The notes beneath the pieces are model-generated. The model searched no databases. It was not told where the DNA came from and saw only the letters and a list, made by a program, of their open reading frames with translations. Positions 17,165 through 27,883 of a stretch of DNA of 64,000 bases are shown piece by piece (within the stretch, counting starts at the first letter, position 1; every line of letters starts with the position of its first letter). The position numbers and the translations under genes are program-made. Source of the DNA: Alicyclobacillus herbarius DSM 13609 (GTDB taxonomy: Bacteria; Bacillota; Bacilli; Alicyclobacillales; Alicyclobacillaceae); contig NZ_AUMH01000001.1 in assembly GCF_000430585.1 (NCBI RefSeq), positions 124,001 through 188,000 on the forward strand, read 5' to 3'.

Positions 17165-17704
17165 GTGAACAAGACACGTGTGCTTGGGATTGATCCAGGG
17201 ACAGCCCGAATGGGCTACGGGATCATCGACGCGGAAGGGTCTCGCTTGCAACCCGTGGTCTATGGTTGCATCGAGACCCCTCCGCATACGCCCGCAGCAT
17301 TACGCTTGCAAACCATTTTTCACGAGTTGAATCACCTTATCGCTCGGACCGGTCCAGAGGTCATGGCCATTGAACAGTTGTTCATGGGGCGTAACACCAC
17401 AACGGCCATCAGCGTTGGTCAGGCGCGGGGGGTTGCACTGCTGGCCGGGGCCGAGGCAAATCTGGCTATCGCGGAGTACACGCCGATGCAGGTCAAGCAA
17501 GCGGTGGTCGGTTACGGCAAGGCGGAGAAAGGTCAGGTTCAGGAGATGGTGCGCATGTTACTGGGCCTGGCTGAGCGGCCGCGCCCGGATGACGCGGCGG
17601 ACGCACTGGCGCTGGCCATCACGCACGCACACGCGGCACCTCTGACGCTCCGTCTGGTATCCGAGCGGTGGCCGGGCCGCCTGCGAGGGGGGCCGCAAGC
17701 ATGA
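17165..17704 (+). CDS. ruvC: Holliday junction resolvase RuvC
   Basis: A 179-residue RNase H-fold nuclease that cleaves Holliday junctions as a dimer. Visible acidic residues include the Asp in [13 protein letters not shown] (residue 10), the Glu in [11 protein letters not shown], and the Asp pair in [10 protein letters not shown] near the C-terminus. A GTG start at 17165 follows TAGGAGTGG. It overlaps ruvA by four bases. Bacillus subtilis lacks ruvC and uses RecU, so its presence distinguishes this lineage. Confidence 0.94.
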   Translation: MNKTRVLGIDPGTARMGYGIIDAEGSRLQPVVYGCIETPPHTPAALRLQTIFHELNHLIARTGPEVMAIEQLFMGRNTTTAISVGQARGVALLAGAEANLAIAEYTPMQVKQAVVGYGKAEKGQVQEMVRMLLGLAERPRPDDAADALALAITHAHAAPLTLRLVSERWPGRLRGGPQA

Positions 17705-18330
17705 TTGTGTTTGTGCGCGGTAAGGTGCACAACGTCGGGTTAAGTTATCTCGATGTGGATGTGCACGGAATCGGATACCGGGTGCTGGTGCCCGCGCCGG
17801 TCATGCACCAGGTGAGGCTCGGGCAGGATGTTTTTCTCTATACGTATCGCCACCTACGCGAGGATGCGGACGAATTGTACGGGTTTCTCGACGAACAGGA
17901 CCGAGATTGGTTTGAGCTTTTGCTTGGGGTTTCGGGCATCGGCCCGAAAGGTGCCTTGCAAATCTTGTCCGAGGCGGAGCGGGACGAGTTTTATGCCGCC
18001 GTGCTCAAGGAAGACGCGGCCGCCTTGTGCCGATTTCCTGGCGTCGGAAAGAAGACCGCGCAACGTATCATCCTGGAGCTGCGTGAAAAGGTGCCCGCAG
18101 TCCTTCCGGTATCCGGTACGAAAACCTCATCCAGTCCGGGTTCTCCATCCAAGGGCACTCTGCCGGCAGACGACCTTGCCATGGACGTCGTTGAGGCCCT
18201 AATAGGGCTTGGTTATAATGAAAGGCAAGCTTCCGAGGCCGTGGCTCAGGTGTTTGTGCAAGGCCAGCCGGCTGACGCGGCGGAAGCTATCCGTGCTTGT
18301 CTGCGTCACTTAGCTGGCGTGCGGGCGTAA
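17701..18330 (+). CDS. ruvA: Holliday junction branch migration protein RuvA
   Basis: 209 residues: an N-terminal OB domain ([13 protein letters not shown]), tandem helix-hairpin-helix motifs ([13 protein letters not shown] and [16 protein letters not shown]), a flexible Ser/Pro linker near residue 140, and a C-terminal RuvB-contacting domain. It binds the four-way junction as a tetramer and loads RuvB. The ATG at 17701 overlaps the ruvC stop and follows GAGGGGGG. Confidence 0.96.
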   Translation: MIVFVRGKVHNVGLSYLDVDVHGIGYRVLVPAPVMHQVRLGQDVFLYTYRHLREDADELYGFLDEQDRDWFELLLGVSGIGPKGALQILSEAERDEFYAAVLKEDAAALCRFPGVGKKTAQRIILELREKVPAVLPVSGTKTSSSPGSPSKGTLPADDLAMDVVEALIGLGYNERQASEAVAQVFVQGQPADAAEAIRACLRHLAGVRA

Positions 18331-18367
18331 ACGGAAACGGATGGACGATAGGGAAGGGGGCACGTGG

Positions 18368-19417
18368 ATGGAGGAACGCATGGTGGCCGCTGAGTGGCAC
18401 CGCGAGGATGCGGCCCTCGATACGTTGCGCCCACGTTTTTTGGACGACTACATTGGCCAGCAGGCCGTTAAGGACAACTTGCGGGTGTTTATTCAGGCGG
18501 CCAGGGAACGTCAGGAAGCCCTTGACCACGTACTGTTGTACGGGCCGCCCGGACTCGGCAAGACATCGCTGTCGATGATCATCGCGAATGAGTTGGGGGT
18601 CAGTATCCGCGTTACATCCGGACCCGCGATTGAGCGGGCGGGGGATTTGGCTGCCCTGCTCACGAATCTGCAGCCCGGCGATGTCCTGTTCATCGATGAA
18701 ATCCACCGCTTGCCGCGCGCGGTCGAAGAAGTGTTGTATCCCGCCATGGAAGACTTTGCCCTCGATATTCTCATCGGCAAAGGACCGACCGCGCGCTCGG
18801 TGCGGCTTGACCTCCCGCCGTTCACGCTGGTGGGGGCAACCACCCGTGCGGGCCTGTTGTCGGCGCCCCTGCGGGATCGATTTGGGGTGATTGCGCACCT
18901 GGATTATTACTCGGTCCAGGATTTGACTCAAATCGTCCTACGCACGGCGGGGATTCTGCAACTGGCATTGGACGAGGAAGCCGCGCGGGAAATCGCCAGC
19001 CGCAGTCGCGGAACGCCGCGTGTAGCCAATCGGCTGCTCAAGCGCGTGCGCGACTTTGCGCAGGTGCATAAACAGCACACGGTTACGCGTGAGGTGGCCG
19101 ACAAAGCGTTGGGGCGCCTGCATGTAGATCGATTGGGACTGGATGAGTTGGATTACAAACTGTTGACCACCGCCATCGACAAGTTTGACGGCGGTCCGGT
19201 CGGGCTGGATACCTTGGCCGCCGCTATAGGCGAAGAAGCGGGCACCATTGAAGATGTCTATGAACCCTATCTCATTCAAATGGGCTTTATTCAGCGGACC
19301 CCGCGTGGACGGGTGGTGACGGTGCGCGCCTATGAGCACCTGCACAGGACGCTTCCGCTTGAACGATGGGGCGCAGAGGTGGGGGAAGGAACAAAACCGA
19401 ACCGAAACGAGATGTAA
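18368..19417 (+). CDS. ruvB: Holliday junction branch migration ATPase RuvB
   Basis: 349-residue AAA+ motor that drives branch migration with RuvA. Walker A GPPGLGKT is at residues 59-66, Walker [11 protein letters not shown] follows, and sensor 1 is in the GATTRAG stretch. A C-terminal winged helix includes [15 protein letters not shown]. The start at 18368 is preferred because AAGGGGG sits eight bases upstream and MEERMV matches family N-termini. An ATG 27 bases earlier lacks a ribosome binding site. Confidence 0.96.
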   Translation: MEERMVAAEWHREDAALDTLRPRFLDDYIGQQAVKDNLRVFIQAARERQEALDHVLLYGPPGLGKTSLSMIIANELGVSIRVTSGPAIERAGDLAALLTNLQPGDVLFIDEIHRLPRAVEEVLYPAMEDFALDILIGKGPTARSVRLDLPPFTLVGATTRAGLLSAPLRDRFGVIAHLDYYSVQDLTQIVLRTAGILQLALDEEAAREIASRSRGTPRVANRLLKRVRDFAQVHKQHTVTREVADKALGRLHVDRLGLDELDYKLLTTAIDKFDGGPVGLDTLAAAIGEEAGTIEDVYEPYLIQMGFIQRTPRGRVVTVRAYEHLHRTLPLERWGAEVGEGTKPNRNEM

Positions 19418-19491
19418 AGTGCGTGTACCCCTTTCGGGACCACCTCTCAAATCGCGATTTCTTGCCAAATCGGGTGCTGGTGTTCGACCAG

Positions 19492-19519
19492 CCCCCCAAA
19501 AACTCCCGCGGGGTACGAA
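19492..19519 (+). promoter_or_regulatory. Candidate sigma-I-dependent autoregulatory promoter of sigI
   Basis: CCCCCCAAAAA (from 19492) and CGAAT (19516-19520) with an 18-bp gap resemble the sigma-I recognition pattern described in Bacillus (a -35 of the ACCCCC type followed by A, and a -10 containing CGAA). It lies about 25 bp before the sigI start, as expected for autoregulation. The leader would be very short. Confidence 0.6.
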
Positions 19520-19543
19520 TCTACATAGAGCGAGGTGGCAGGT

Positions 19544-20287
19544 GTGGGGGGATTCCCCATTCGACGCAAAACGTCGCAGGACCCCGAACGTCTCTACCCG
19601 CTGCTCAAATTGGCCCAGTCCGGGGACAAACAGGCCCGCAACGACCTGATTGAGGCGTACGTGCCGTTTGTGCTGCGGATTGCATCTCAGACATCGCGCC
19701 GCTACATCGACCCAGACAAGGATGACGAGTTCAGCATTGCCTTGATGGGGTTGAATGAAGCGATAGATCGATTTGACCCGGCCAAGAAGGTCAACTTCCT
19801 CGGGTTTGCGGAAACTGTTATCCGCAGGCGCTTAATTGATTACTTCCGATCGCAGCGGCTGCACGGACGCACCGTGCCATGGACCGACTTCGACGTAGTG
19901 GATGAGGGGGATAACGTCATCAACTACGTTGAGGTGCGGACCTCTCTCGATGCGCATGAACGACGGCAAGAGGAAGAGCGCCGTCGGCAGGAGATTGAAG
20001 AGTACGCAAAACGACTGCATGAGTTTGGTTTGTCATTTCAGGAACTAGTTGATATTTCTCCGAAGCACGCTGATGCGCGCCAAAGCGCCATAGAAGTGGC
20101 TCGTTTGGTTGTTGAGGATGAGGAAATGCGGCGTTACGTGATGGAACGCCGGGCCTTGCCTTTAAAACTCCTGCAGGAGCGTGTGTCGGTTTCTCGAAAG
20201 ACGTTGGAAAGACAGAGAAAGTATATCCTCGCCGTGATTTTGCTGTTGTCCGGCGACTATGGAACACTCCAAGATTACATTTCTTAG
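19544..20287 (+). CDS. sigI: RNA polymerase sigma factor SigI
   Basis: A 247-residue sigma-70-family factor of the SigI group. The core-binding region 2 reads YVPFVLRIASQTSRR, then DEFSIALMGLNEAIDRFDP and FLGFAETVIRRRLIDYFR. A charged linker leads to a C-terminal helix-turn-helix (LLQERVSVSRKTLERQRKYI) for the -35 element. SigI controls heat-shock and cell-wall genes in Bacillus and polysaccharide-degradation genes in Clostridium. The GTG at 19544 has GAGG eight bases upstream; the GTG at 19535 overlaps that site. The anti-sigma gene follows directly. Confidence 0.92.
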   Translation: MGGFPIRRKTSQDPERLYPLLKLAQSGDKQARNDLIEAYVPFVLRIASQTSRRYIDPDKDDEFSIALMGLNEAIDRFDPAKKVNFLGFAETVIRRRLIDYFRSQRLHGRTVPWTDFDVVDEGDNVINYVEVRTSLDAHERRQEEERRRQEIEEYAKRLHEFGLSFQELVDISPKHADARQSAIEVARLVVEDEEMRRYVMERRALPLKLLQERVSVSRKTLERQRKYILAVILLLSGDYGTLQDYIS

Positions 20288-20359
20288 GGGATGCCGGGAG
20301 GTGGTGTTCGATTCACTTCCTGGGCGGCCTTTCCTGGGGTGAAAGGAGGCGGCAGCCGG

Positions 20360-22003
20360 ATGCCAAGGGGAATTGTGCTTGGCATCACACATCGGCATGC
20401 CATCGTGTTAACACGAGATGGCGATTTCTGTCGCATTCCGCGACAAAAGGGCATGACGGTGGGTGCCGAAGTCATCTGGCAGGCACGGAGGTCATGGTGG
20501 ACACGCGCTTGGTATAAAGTGGCTGCGGCAGCGGTTGCAGCCGTTGTGTTTTTGGGAATCGGAATTTTTGGCGCTGGCCGTATGTTGTCGCCGGAACGGG
20601 CTTATGCCTACGTGTCTTTGGACATGAATCCAAGCGTTTCGTTGACGGTGGATCAGCATACGCGGGTGATGGAAGCTTCGCCCTTGAATGCCGCTGGGCG
20701 CACGCTCCTGGCGCAGGTTCACGTTCGTGGCGCGCAGCTTGAACAAGCGTTGGATGACCTGGTCGAGACGAGTGTCAACAGGAAGATGCTGCCGGTGGGA
20801 GATACCATCTTAATTTCGGCGGCGCCAGCGGGTTCCGATGACGACGTCGATGATATACGCACGGTGGCCCTATCCGCCGTGGAATCGGCGATTCGTGAAA
20901 ATCCGCAGGCAGAGCAACTACATCCGGCCGTATACGCCCTGGACGTGTCCCGGACTGTCTGGAAGACGGCTCACCAGGCGCAGCTTTCACCGGGCAAGTT
21001 AGCGGCTTACCTGGCAGCCCACAAAGAAGGAATGCCGGTGTCTTTGGAAGACCTGCAGGGTCCGACACTGTCCGATGTACTGGCCGCCGCCAAGGCTTCC
21101 AAATCCCTTTTGACAACGCTTGAGAACGGTGACGACGCGGCAATTGCGTCGCTGCTCCGGTCTCTGACAGGCGAGGAGAAGACGGAGAACGCATCTCCTT
21201 CGACGTCTCATGACATCGGGACCGCGAATGCAAGTGGCTCTGCCGTGAATGGGAGAGACCGTGCAACGACAAAGTCATCCACATCCTCCATGGCTCCTGA
21301 CGCAGCACACAAAGGAAAAAAGGGAACCCAAAAACCGTCGCGAGATCAATCGGCGCAAGCCGGGGCGGTACCATCTGGGACGGCAAAGTCCGGCGGCGGG
21401 GCTGGCGCTGCCGACTCGAAAGCCTTCTCAGACGGTCAGTCAATTCGCATTCAGGTCGGCGACGTGACCTTCTGGGTGCAGGTGAACGCAGACAGTGCGG
21501 CAACGGATGCGGGGACTCCGTCCGGATTGCCAGGAGCCGCGTCAGTCGCGCGTTCGGGCACCCAGACGGAGGCTTCGGGGGGTACAAGCCGCTCGCAGGG
21601 GGGAACACAGACGGACGAGAAAGGGACCCCTGTGCAGAACCAGGCTTGGCATTCATCGCATGGAGACCCGTCTCACGCCACTGCGTCCCACCAGCCGCAT
21701 GAGCCACACCATCCGCTGCCCGCGGCGGCATCCCCCTCCGTCCATTCCGGTCACTCCGCGCCTGGTCATTCTGTGGGTTCCACGCATGGGAGAACCGACA
21801 ATGGGACGGACGTGCATTCGAATCGCCTTCCATCGGCCAGTGCATCCGGGGGTACTCAGGGGGCGCATGGACACAGCCTACAGCCTCCACTGACCCGAGA
21901 CCGGTTCCGGCAGCACGGGGGCGCACAGACGGGGCCTCATGGGGGCGGAGACAAGCCGCACGCCACAGAGTCAGACAGAGGTGGCAGCAAGACAACCAAA
22001 TAA
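20360..22003 (+). CDS. rsgI: RsgI-type transmembrane anti-sigma-I factor with His-rich ectodomain tail
   Basis: 547 residues. The cytoplasmic RsgI N-terminal domain (1-45, GIVLGITHRHAIVLTRDGDF) binds SigI, a single membrane helix spans about 52-72, and a conserved juxtamembrane extracellular domain contains SLDMNPSVSL. In characterised RsgI proteins the Asn-Pro in this motif is an autoproteolysis site used in signalling. The C-terminal region beyond residue about 270 is low-complexity Ser/Gly/Thr and becomes His-rich near the end (about 17 His in roughly 115 residues). No carbohydrate-binding module is evident. AAAGGAGG precedes the ATG. Paired with sigI. Confidence 0.88.
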   Translation: MPRGIVLGITHRHAIVLTRDGDFCRIPRQKGMTVGAEVIWQARRSWWTRAWYKVAAAAVAAVVFLGIGIFGAGRMLSPERAYAYVSLDMNPSVSLTVDQHTRVMEASPLNAAGRTLLAQVHVRGAQLEQALDDLVETSVNRKMLPVGDTILISAAPAGSDDDVDDIRTVALSAVESAIRENPQAEQLHPAVYALDVSRTVWKTAHQAQLSPGKLAAYLAAHKEGMPVSLEDLQGPTLSDVLAAAKASKSLLTTLENGDDAAIASLLRSLTGEEKTENASPSTSHDIGTANASGSAVNGRDRATTKSSTSSMAPDAAHKGKKGTQKPSRDQSAQAGAVPSGTAKSGGGAGAADSKAFSDGQSIRIQVGDVTFWVQVNADSAATDAGTPSGLPGAASVARSGTQTEASGGTSRSQGGTQTDEKGTPVQNQAWHSSHGDPSHATASHQPHEPHHPLPAAASPSVHSGHSAPGHSVGSTHGRTDNGTDVHSNRLPSASASGGTQGAHGHSLQPPLTRDRFRQHGGAQTGPHGGGDKPHATESDRGGSKTTK

Positions 22004-22017
22004 TTCACTTTTCCACG

Positions 22018-22040
22018 CCGACCAGCGGGTCGGTTTTTTT
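22018..22040 (+). terminator. Intrinsic terminator after rsgI
   Basis: CCGACC (22018-22023), loop AGCG and GGTCGG (22028-22033) are followed by seven T. It closes the sigI-rsgI unit. Confidence 0.9.
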
Positions 22041-22050
22041 GATCTGGCTT

Positions 22051-22079
22051 TTGGGATAACAACGTGGTTCCCGTATAAT
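22051..22079 (+). promoter_or_regulatory. Sigma-A promoter of queA-tgt
   Basis: TTGGGA (22051-22056) and TATAAT (22074-22079) are separated by 17 bp, directly downstream of the rsgI terminator. Confidence 0.8.
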
Positions 22080-22125
22080 AAGGATTCGATTGGTTGCCCG
22101 TGGCCTTTGAGGAAGGATGATAGCG

Positions 22126-24320
<2,195 letters not shown>

Positions 24321-24389
24321 TTGACAATTCGTGAACGCGCACCTGGTCTCGGGTTTGGACTGGGCTTCGCGGAGAGAGGATGAGTCCAT

Positions 24390-24725
24390 TTGCAGTCTGG
24401 AAGTTCCCTGATTTTTATCATTGTCATCCTGGCCCTTTTCTATCTTTTGATGTTTCTGCCGCAAAGGCGGAATCAGAAGCGTCGGGCTGAGATGATCCGC
24501 AAGTTATCGCCGGGAGCCGAGGTGATGACAACGGCTGGGATCTTTGGGAAGGTCGCCGAGGTCGGGGAAGAACGGATTACCGTCGAAGTGGCCCCGAATG
24601 TGGCGATTCAGATGGTCCCACAGGCGATTGCCAACGTGGTCAAGGAGGCGCCGCAAGCGATGACTGCCAACGCCGAGCAGCGCGACGACGATGGGGAGGA
24701 CGAGTCCAGCTCGGATGACAAATAG
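24390..24725 (+). CDS. yajC: Preprotein translocase accessory subunit YajC
   Basis: A 111-residue single-pass protein with an N-terminal membrane helix (residues 7-22, LIFIIVILALFYLLMF), the signature PQRRNQKRR, and a soluble domain LSPGAEVMTTAGIFGKV. YajC associates with SecDF and the Sec translocon. A TTG start is inferred, with GAGAGAGGATG upstream. The C-terminus is strongly acidic. Confidence 0.9.
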   Translation: MQSGSSLIFIIVILALFYLLMFLPQRRNQKRRAEMIRKLSPGAEVMTTAGIFGKVAEVGEERITVEVAPNVAIQMVPQAIANVVKEAPQAMTANAEQRDDDGEDESSSDDK

Positions 24726-24774
24726 GTGCGAGGCATCGGGCGCGGGGGAGAACGGATAGTTTCCTCTCCATCGT

Positions 24775-24996
24775 CTAAGCGTTCTTGCGCGAAGCCTGCC
24801 TCAATGCCCCCGTAAATGCTCCGATGACGACGGAGGCACAGCGGATAGCGTAAACGGCTGTATCCCGCTGTGCTTCCGGGGCGTAGATCAAGCGCAACCA
24901 TAGGGTAGCCAGAACGGTTCCAGTGACGGTAATGACCAATGCCCAGGTTAGCCCGTAGAGCACGGGAAAGTGCCGTATGGAGCGGTATTCACCCAT
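24775..24996 (-). CDS. TIGR04086-type (YrzE-like) small membrane protein
   Basis: 73 residues with two predicted membrane helices (about residues 10-35 and 47-65). Bacillus carries yrzE in the same place between yajC and the DUF421 gene, and the hydrophobic pattern agrees with that family. Its function is unknown. The start at 24996 is chosen for the GGAGGAGAG sequence upstream. It converges with yajC, leaving 49 bp with no strong terminator. Confidence 0.6.
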   Translation of the reverse strand: MGEYRSIRHFPVLYGLTWALVITVTGTVLATLWLRLIYAPEAQRDTAVYAIRCASVVIGAFTGALRQASRKNA

Positions 24997-25240
24997 GGGT
25001 GCTCTTCTCTCCTCCTTGTTGGGGAGGCAGCCTTTCATGCAAAGCGCGTATCCGGGGACAACCTCGCAAAGGTTCCCAAGTCCCTCCTATCTCTATTCGG
25101 GTCCCCCAAGTTCTATGAAAGTCATGGTACAATATGACATACCGATCTCAGAAAATAACGGATGTCTGTAAGGATTAAAAAAGGAAAGAGAACGCCACAT
25201 TGAAGGATACCCGATTTCAACGACGATTTTGAGAGATACA

Positions 25241-25273
25241 AAAAGGGCGCTTCTGGTGGGAAGGGCGCCTTTT
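25241..25273 (+). repeat. Hairpin directly upstream of the diguanylate cyclase gene
   Basis: AAAAGG-G-CGC (25241-25250) pairs with GCGCCTTTT (25265-25273), leaving one bulged G. It ends eight bases before the GGGTGAGGG ribosome binding site. The four T at its end make it a weak terminator or attenuator candidate. Confidence 0.5.
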
Positions 25274-25289
25274 GAATGGGTGAGGGCAT

Positions 25290-27014
25290 TTGAACAGGAA
25301 CCGGATACCTGTGGCTGAACTATTTCAGTGGGGAATTGGGGTTGCCGGGTTTCTTCTCGCTTGTACCGAACTTCCAGAGTTGCATTCGATTCCTCCGTGG
25401 TTGCTGTTGTATTGGTTTGTGATGGCCACCCTGCTCGAAGCGATGCCGGTTCCGCTTGGGAAGATGTTGGTGTCGCTGATTGCCGCCATACCGATAGGGG
25501 TGGCCATCGCCTATGGCGGTGCGGCAGCGATGTGGGTGATGGTCATCGCCGAGCTGTGCGCTCCCTTCATCCCGACACGGAGGTCGCGCTGGACGAACTC
25601 GGTTTTCAACGCGGGGCAGTACGCCATCAGTACCTGGGTGTTAACGTTCATCGTTCGTATACTGGCTCCTACAGGTACCGCCGTGGCAGCGGGTGTGCAC
25701 TTGTTTTTCGCGGGCCTGGCTGGAGCGGTAGGTTTCTTTTTGGTCAACCATCTGTTCATTCAGGTGTGCGCTTGGCTGTGGGGGCGACTTTCCTGGAGCA
25801 GCGCGCTTGAGGTGGCTTGTTGGGATGGCATTTCCTATCTAATTGCTTTGCCGTTTGACGTCGTGATGGTGGCGCTCAAGTCGATTAGTCCGCTCATCTC
25901 GGCGGTTGCCGTCCTGCCCATTGTGCTACTCGGCCAACTTTTGCGAATGTATCGGCGGATGACGCTGATGCAGCAGGTGCATGAACTGACCGGCCGATTG
26001 GCGGCTGAGTTTGATATTGATCGGATCTGTGAAGAAGCGGCGCGTCTGGCCATGAAACTGACCGACGCGGATTCCACCGCGATCTTCACCCTCGATGAGA
26101 AGGGAGAAATTTTACTCCCCAATGCCGTTTATCCCACAGACACCTCAGTTTTTTACCGATTGGACGGGTGGCGTCAACAAGACGGCGGATTGGTCTGGCA
26201 GGTGGCCCACGAAACGGGGACGGTATACATTCCAGATAGCCAAAAGGACTCTCGGCTGCGGCCGGACAATGGGCTTCCGCAACGGTTCCGCAGTCTGGCG
26301 CTGGTCCCCCTGCGTGCACGCGGCAACGCGCATGGGGTGCTGCTGTGTTGTGCCGCTAACATTGCCGCCTTTAGAGGCACCTTGGAGTACGTCAGCGCCT
26401 TGGCCGCACAAGTGGCGGTTTTGTTAGAGAATGCCAAGCTCTATCAGGAGCTTCAGGAGTTGTCTTGGCGTGATGGGGTAACTGGGCTGTACAACCACCG
26501 CTTTTTCTACCAGGCCCTGCACGACTGGCTGCGGACCGCCAGTGAACGCGGGTTGCCGCTGTCCATCGCGATTGTGGATGTGGACCTGTTTAAGCAATTT
26601 AACGATACATATGGCCATCTGGCAGGCGATGCGGTGCTGCGGTCGGTCGCCAACCTCCTGGTGGATCTTGCGGGCCCTGAGGCCCTGGTCGCGCGTTATG
26701 GCGGCGAGGAGTTTGCCCTCATTTTGCCGGCGGATGTGGAGGAGGCCGGCATGATTCTCGAGCGGATTCGAGAGTCGGTCAGCCGACATGTGGTCGATTA
26801 CGATGGACAGCGCCTGGAGGGCATCACGGTAAGCTGCGGCTATGCGACGTTTCCTCACCACGGCCGCCGTGACCGCGATTTGCTCAGGAAGGCGGATTTG
26901 GCCTTGTATTGGGGGGGCAAATGGCGCGGGCGCAACCGTGTTGCCGTCTACTCCCCGGAGTTCGATCCCCAACGGTTTTCGTCTCATACCCCGTCTGCGC
27001 TTGACTCATACTGA
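25290..27014 (+). CDS. Membrane diguanylate cyclase (multi-TM, GAF, GGDEF)
   Basis: 574 residues. Six or seven membrane helices occupy residues 1-215, followed by a GAF domain at about 232-385 and a GGDEF domain from about 395. The active-site motif is GGEEF at 471-475, with IVDVDLFKQFNDTYGH carrying the metal ligands, so the enzyme should make c-di-GMP. No RxxD inhibitory site is seen just before GGEEF. The ligands of the membrane and GAF sensors are unknown. The start is TTG at 25290 after GGGTGAGGG. A c-di-GMP riboswitch lies 17 kb downstream. Confidence 0.93.
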   Translation: MNRNRIPVAELFQWGIGVAGFLLACTELPELHSIPPWLLLYWFVMATLLEAMPVPLGKMLVSLIAAIPIGVAIAYGGAAAMWVMVIAELCAPFIPTRRSRWTNSVFNAGQYAISTWVLTFIVRILAPTGTAVAAGVHLFFAGLAGAVGFFLVNHLFIQVCAWLWGRLSWSSALEVACWDGISYLIALPFDVVMVALKSISPLISAVAVLPIVLLGQLLRMYRRMTLMQQVHELTGRLAAEFDIDRICEEAARLAMKLTDADSTAIFTLDEKGEILLPNAVYPTDTSVFYRLDGWRQQDGGLVWQVAHETGTVYIPDSQKDSRLRPDNGLPQRFRSLALVPLRARGNAHGVLLCCAANIAAFRGTLEYVSALAAQVAVLLENAKLYQELQELSWRDGVTGLYNHRFFYQALHDWLRTASERGLPLSIAIVDVDLFKQFNDTYGHLAGDAVLRSVANLLVDLAGPEALVARYGGEEFALILPADVEEAGMILERIRESVSRHVVDYDGQRLEGITVSCGYATFPHHGRRDRDLLRKADLALYWGGKWRGRNRVAVYSPEFDPQRFSSHTPSALDSY

Positions 27015-27076
27015 TGGTCAGGCGCCGTGTTCCAGATTGTTTAGGCGCCGGAGTTTGCAGGTGGGGGCGCTCTTGG

Positions 27077-27883
27077 ATGCTCGAACTTCCGCTCTGGCAG
27101 TTGATTCTCCGGATTTTGGTTCTCTATCTGTGTGTCATGCTCGCGCTGCGGTTTATGGGCAAGCGAGAGATTGGCCAACTTTCCGTGTTCGACTTTGTGG
27201 TCTCCGTCATGATTGCGGAGCTCTCGACCGTTCCCATGGAAGATACGCAGGTTCCTTTGCTTCAATCCGTCTTTTGCATCGGGGCACTCGTAGTTTTGCA
27301 AATCTTGGTGGCCGTACTGCAGTTAAAAAGCCATCGTTTCCGGCACTGGGTTGAAGGGGAACCGACCGTCCTGATTGAACACGGCCACATTCGTGACAAG
27401 GAGATGGCGCGCGCCCGCTACACGATGCATGATCTATTGACTCAGTTACGGGAGAAAGGATTCACGAATGTGGCGGACGTGGAATTTGCCATCTTGGAAA
27501 CGTCGGGAGAGTTAAGCGTGTTTCCGCGCGCTGAGCGCCAGCCGTTGACACCGGCCGACGCGGGGATTGCGGCAGAGCCGGTCGGAATGCCTATGCCGCT
27601 CGTCGTGGATGGCCAGATTGTCGGCAAAACCTTAACGCAGATTGGTCAAGACCGCTCTTGGTTGGAATCCGAACTCAAGCGGCGCGGCTACGGCCAAATT
27701 CAGGATGTGATGTATGCGGCGATTGACCGTCATGGCCGGTTACATATCGATGTCCGCGATGCCCCCGACCTACAGAGGTCAGACGGTGAACGGGAAGCAC
27801 TTGAGAATGCGCGCCAGAGTGGGCCCAATACGCGGGATGCGGGAGAGGTTGACAGTGGTGAGGACTCGCATCGAACCAAGTAG
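27077..27883 (+). CDS. DUF421/YetF-family membrane protein (YrbG-like)
   Basis: 268 residues: three N-terminal membrane helices (residues about 6-25, 38-57 and 63-83), with ALRFMGKREIGQLSVFDFVVSVMIAEL typical of the family when read in parts, and a soluble YetF-like domain (GEPTVLIEHGHI). Family members localise to spores or membranes and influence germination in Bacillus. The mechanism is unknown. The ATG at 27077 follows AGGTGGGGG. Its last 105 bp overlap the 3' end of spoVB on the other strand. Confidence 0.85.
   Translation: MLELPLWQLILRILVLYLCVMLALRFMGKREIGQLSVFDFVVSVMIAELSTVPMEDTQVPLLQSVFCIGALVVLQILVAVLQLKSHRFRHWVEGEPTVLIEHGHIRDKEMARARYTMHDLLTQLREKGFTNVADVEFAILETSGELSVFPRAERQPLTPADAGIAAEPVGMPMPLVVDGQIVGKTLTQIGQDRSWLESELKRRGYGQIQDVMYAAIDRHGRLHIDVRDAPDLQRSDGEREALENARQSGPNTRDAGEVDSGEDSHRTK

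Noticed and set aside
19425-19455. GTACCCCTTTCGGGACCAC as a copy of the 52776 palindrome
   Set aside because: It shares only the short CCCC-TTTC-GGG core; the outer arms are missing and the pairing is imperfect.
20775-21995. 406-codon minus-strand open frame opposite rsgI
   Set aside because: The plus-strand frame encodes a coherent RsgI with domains and ribosome binding site; the minus frame is Arg/Pro-rich without recognisable motifs, as expected of GC-rich antisense frames.
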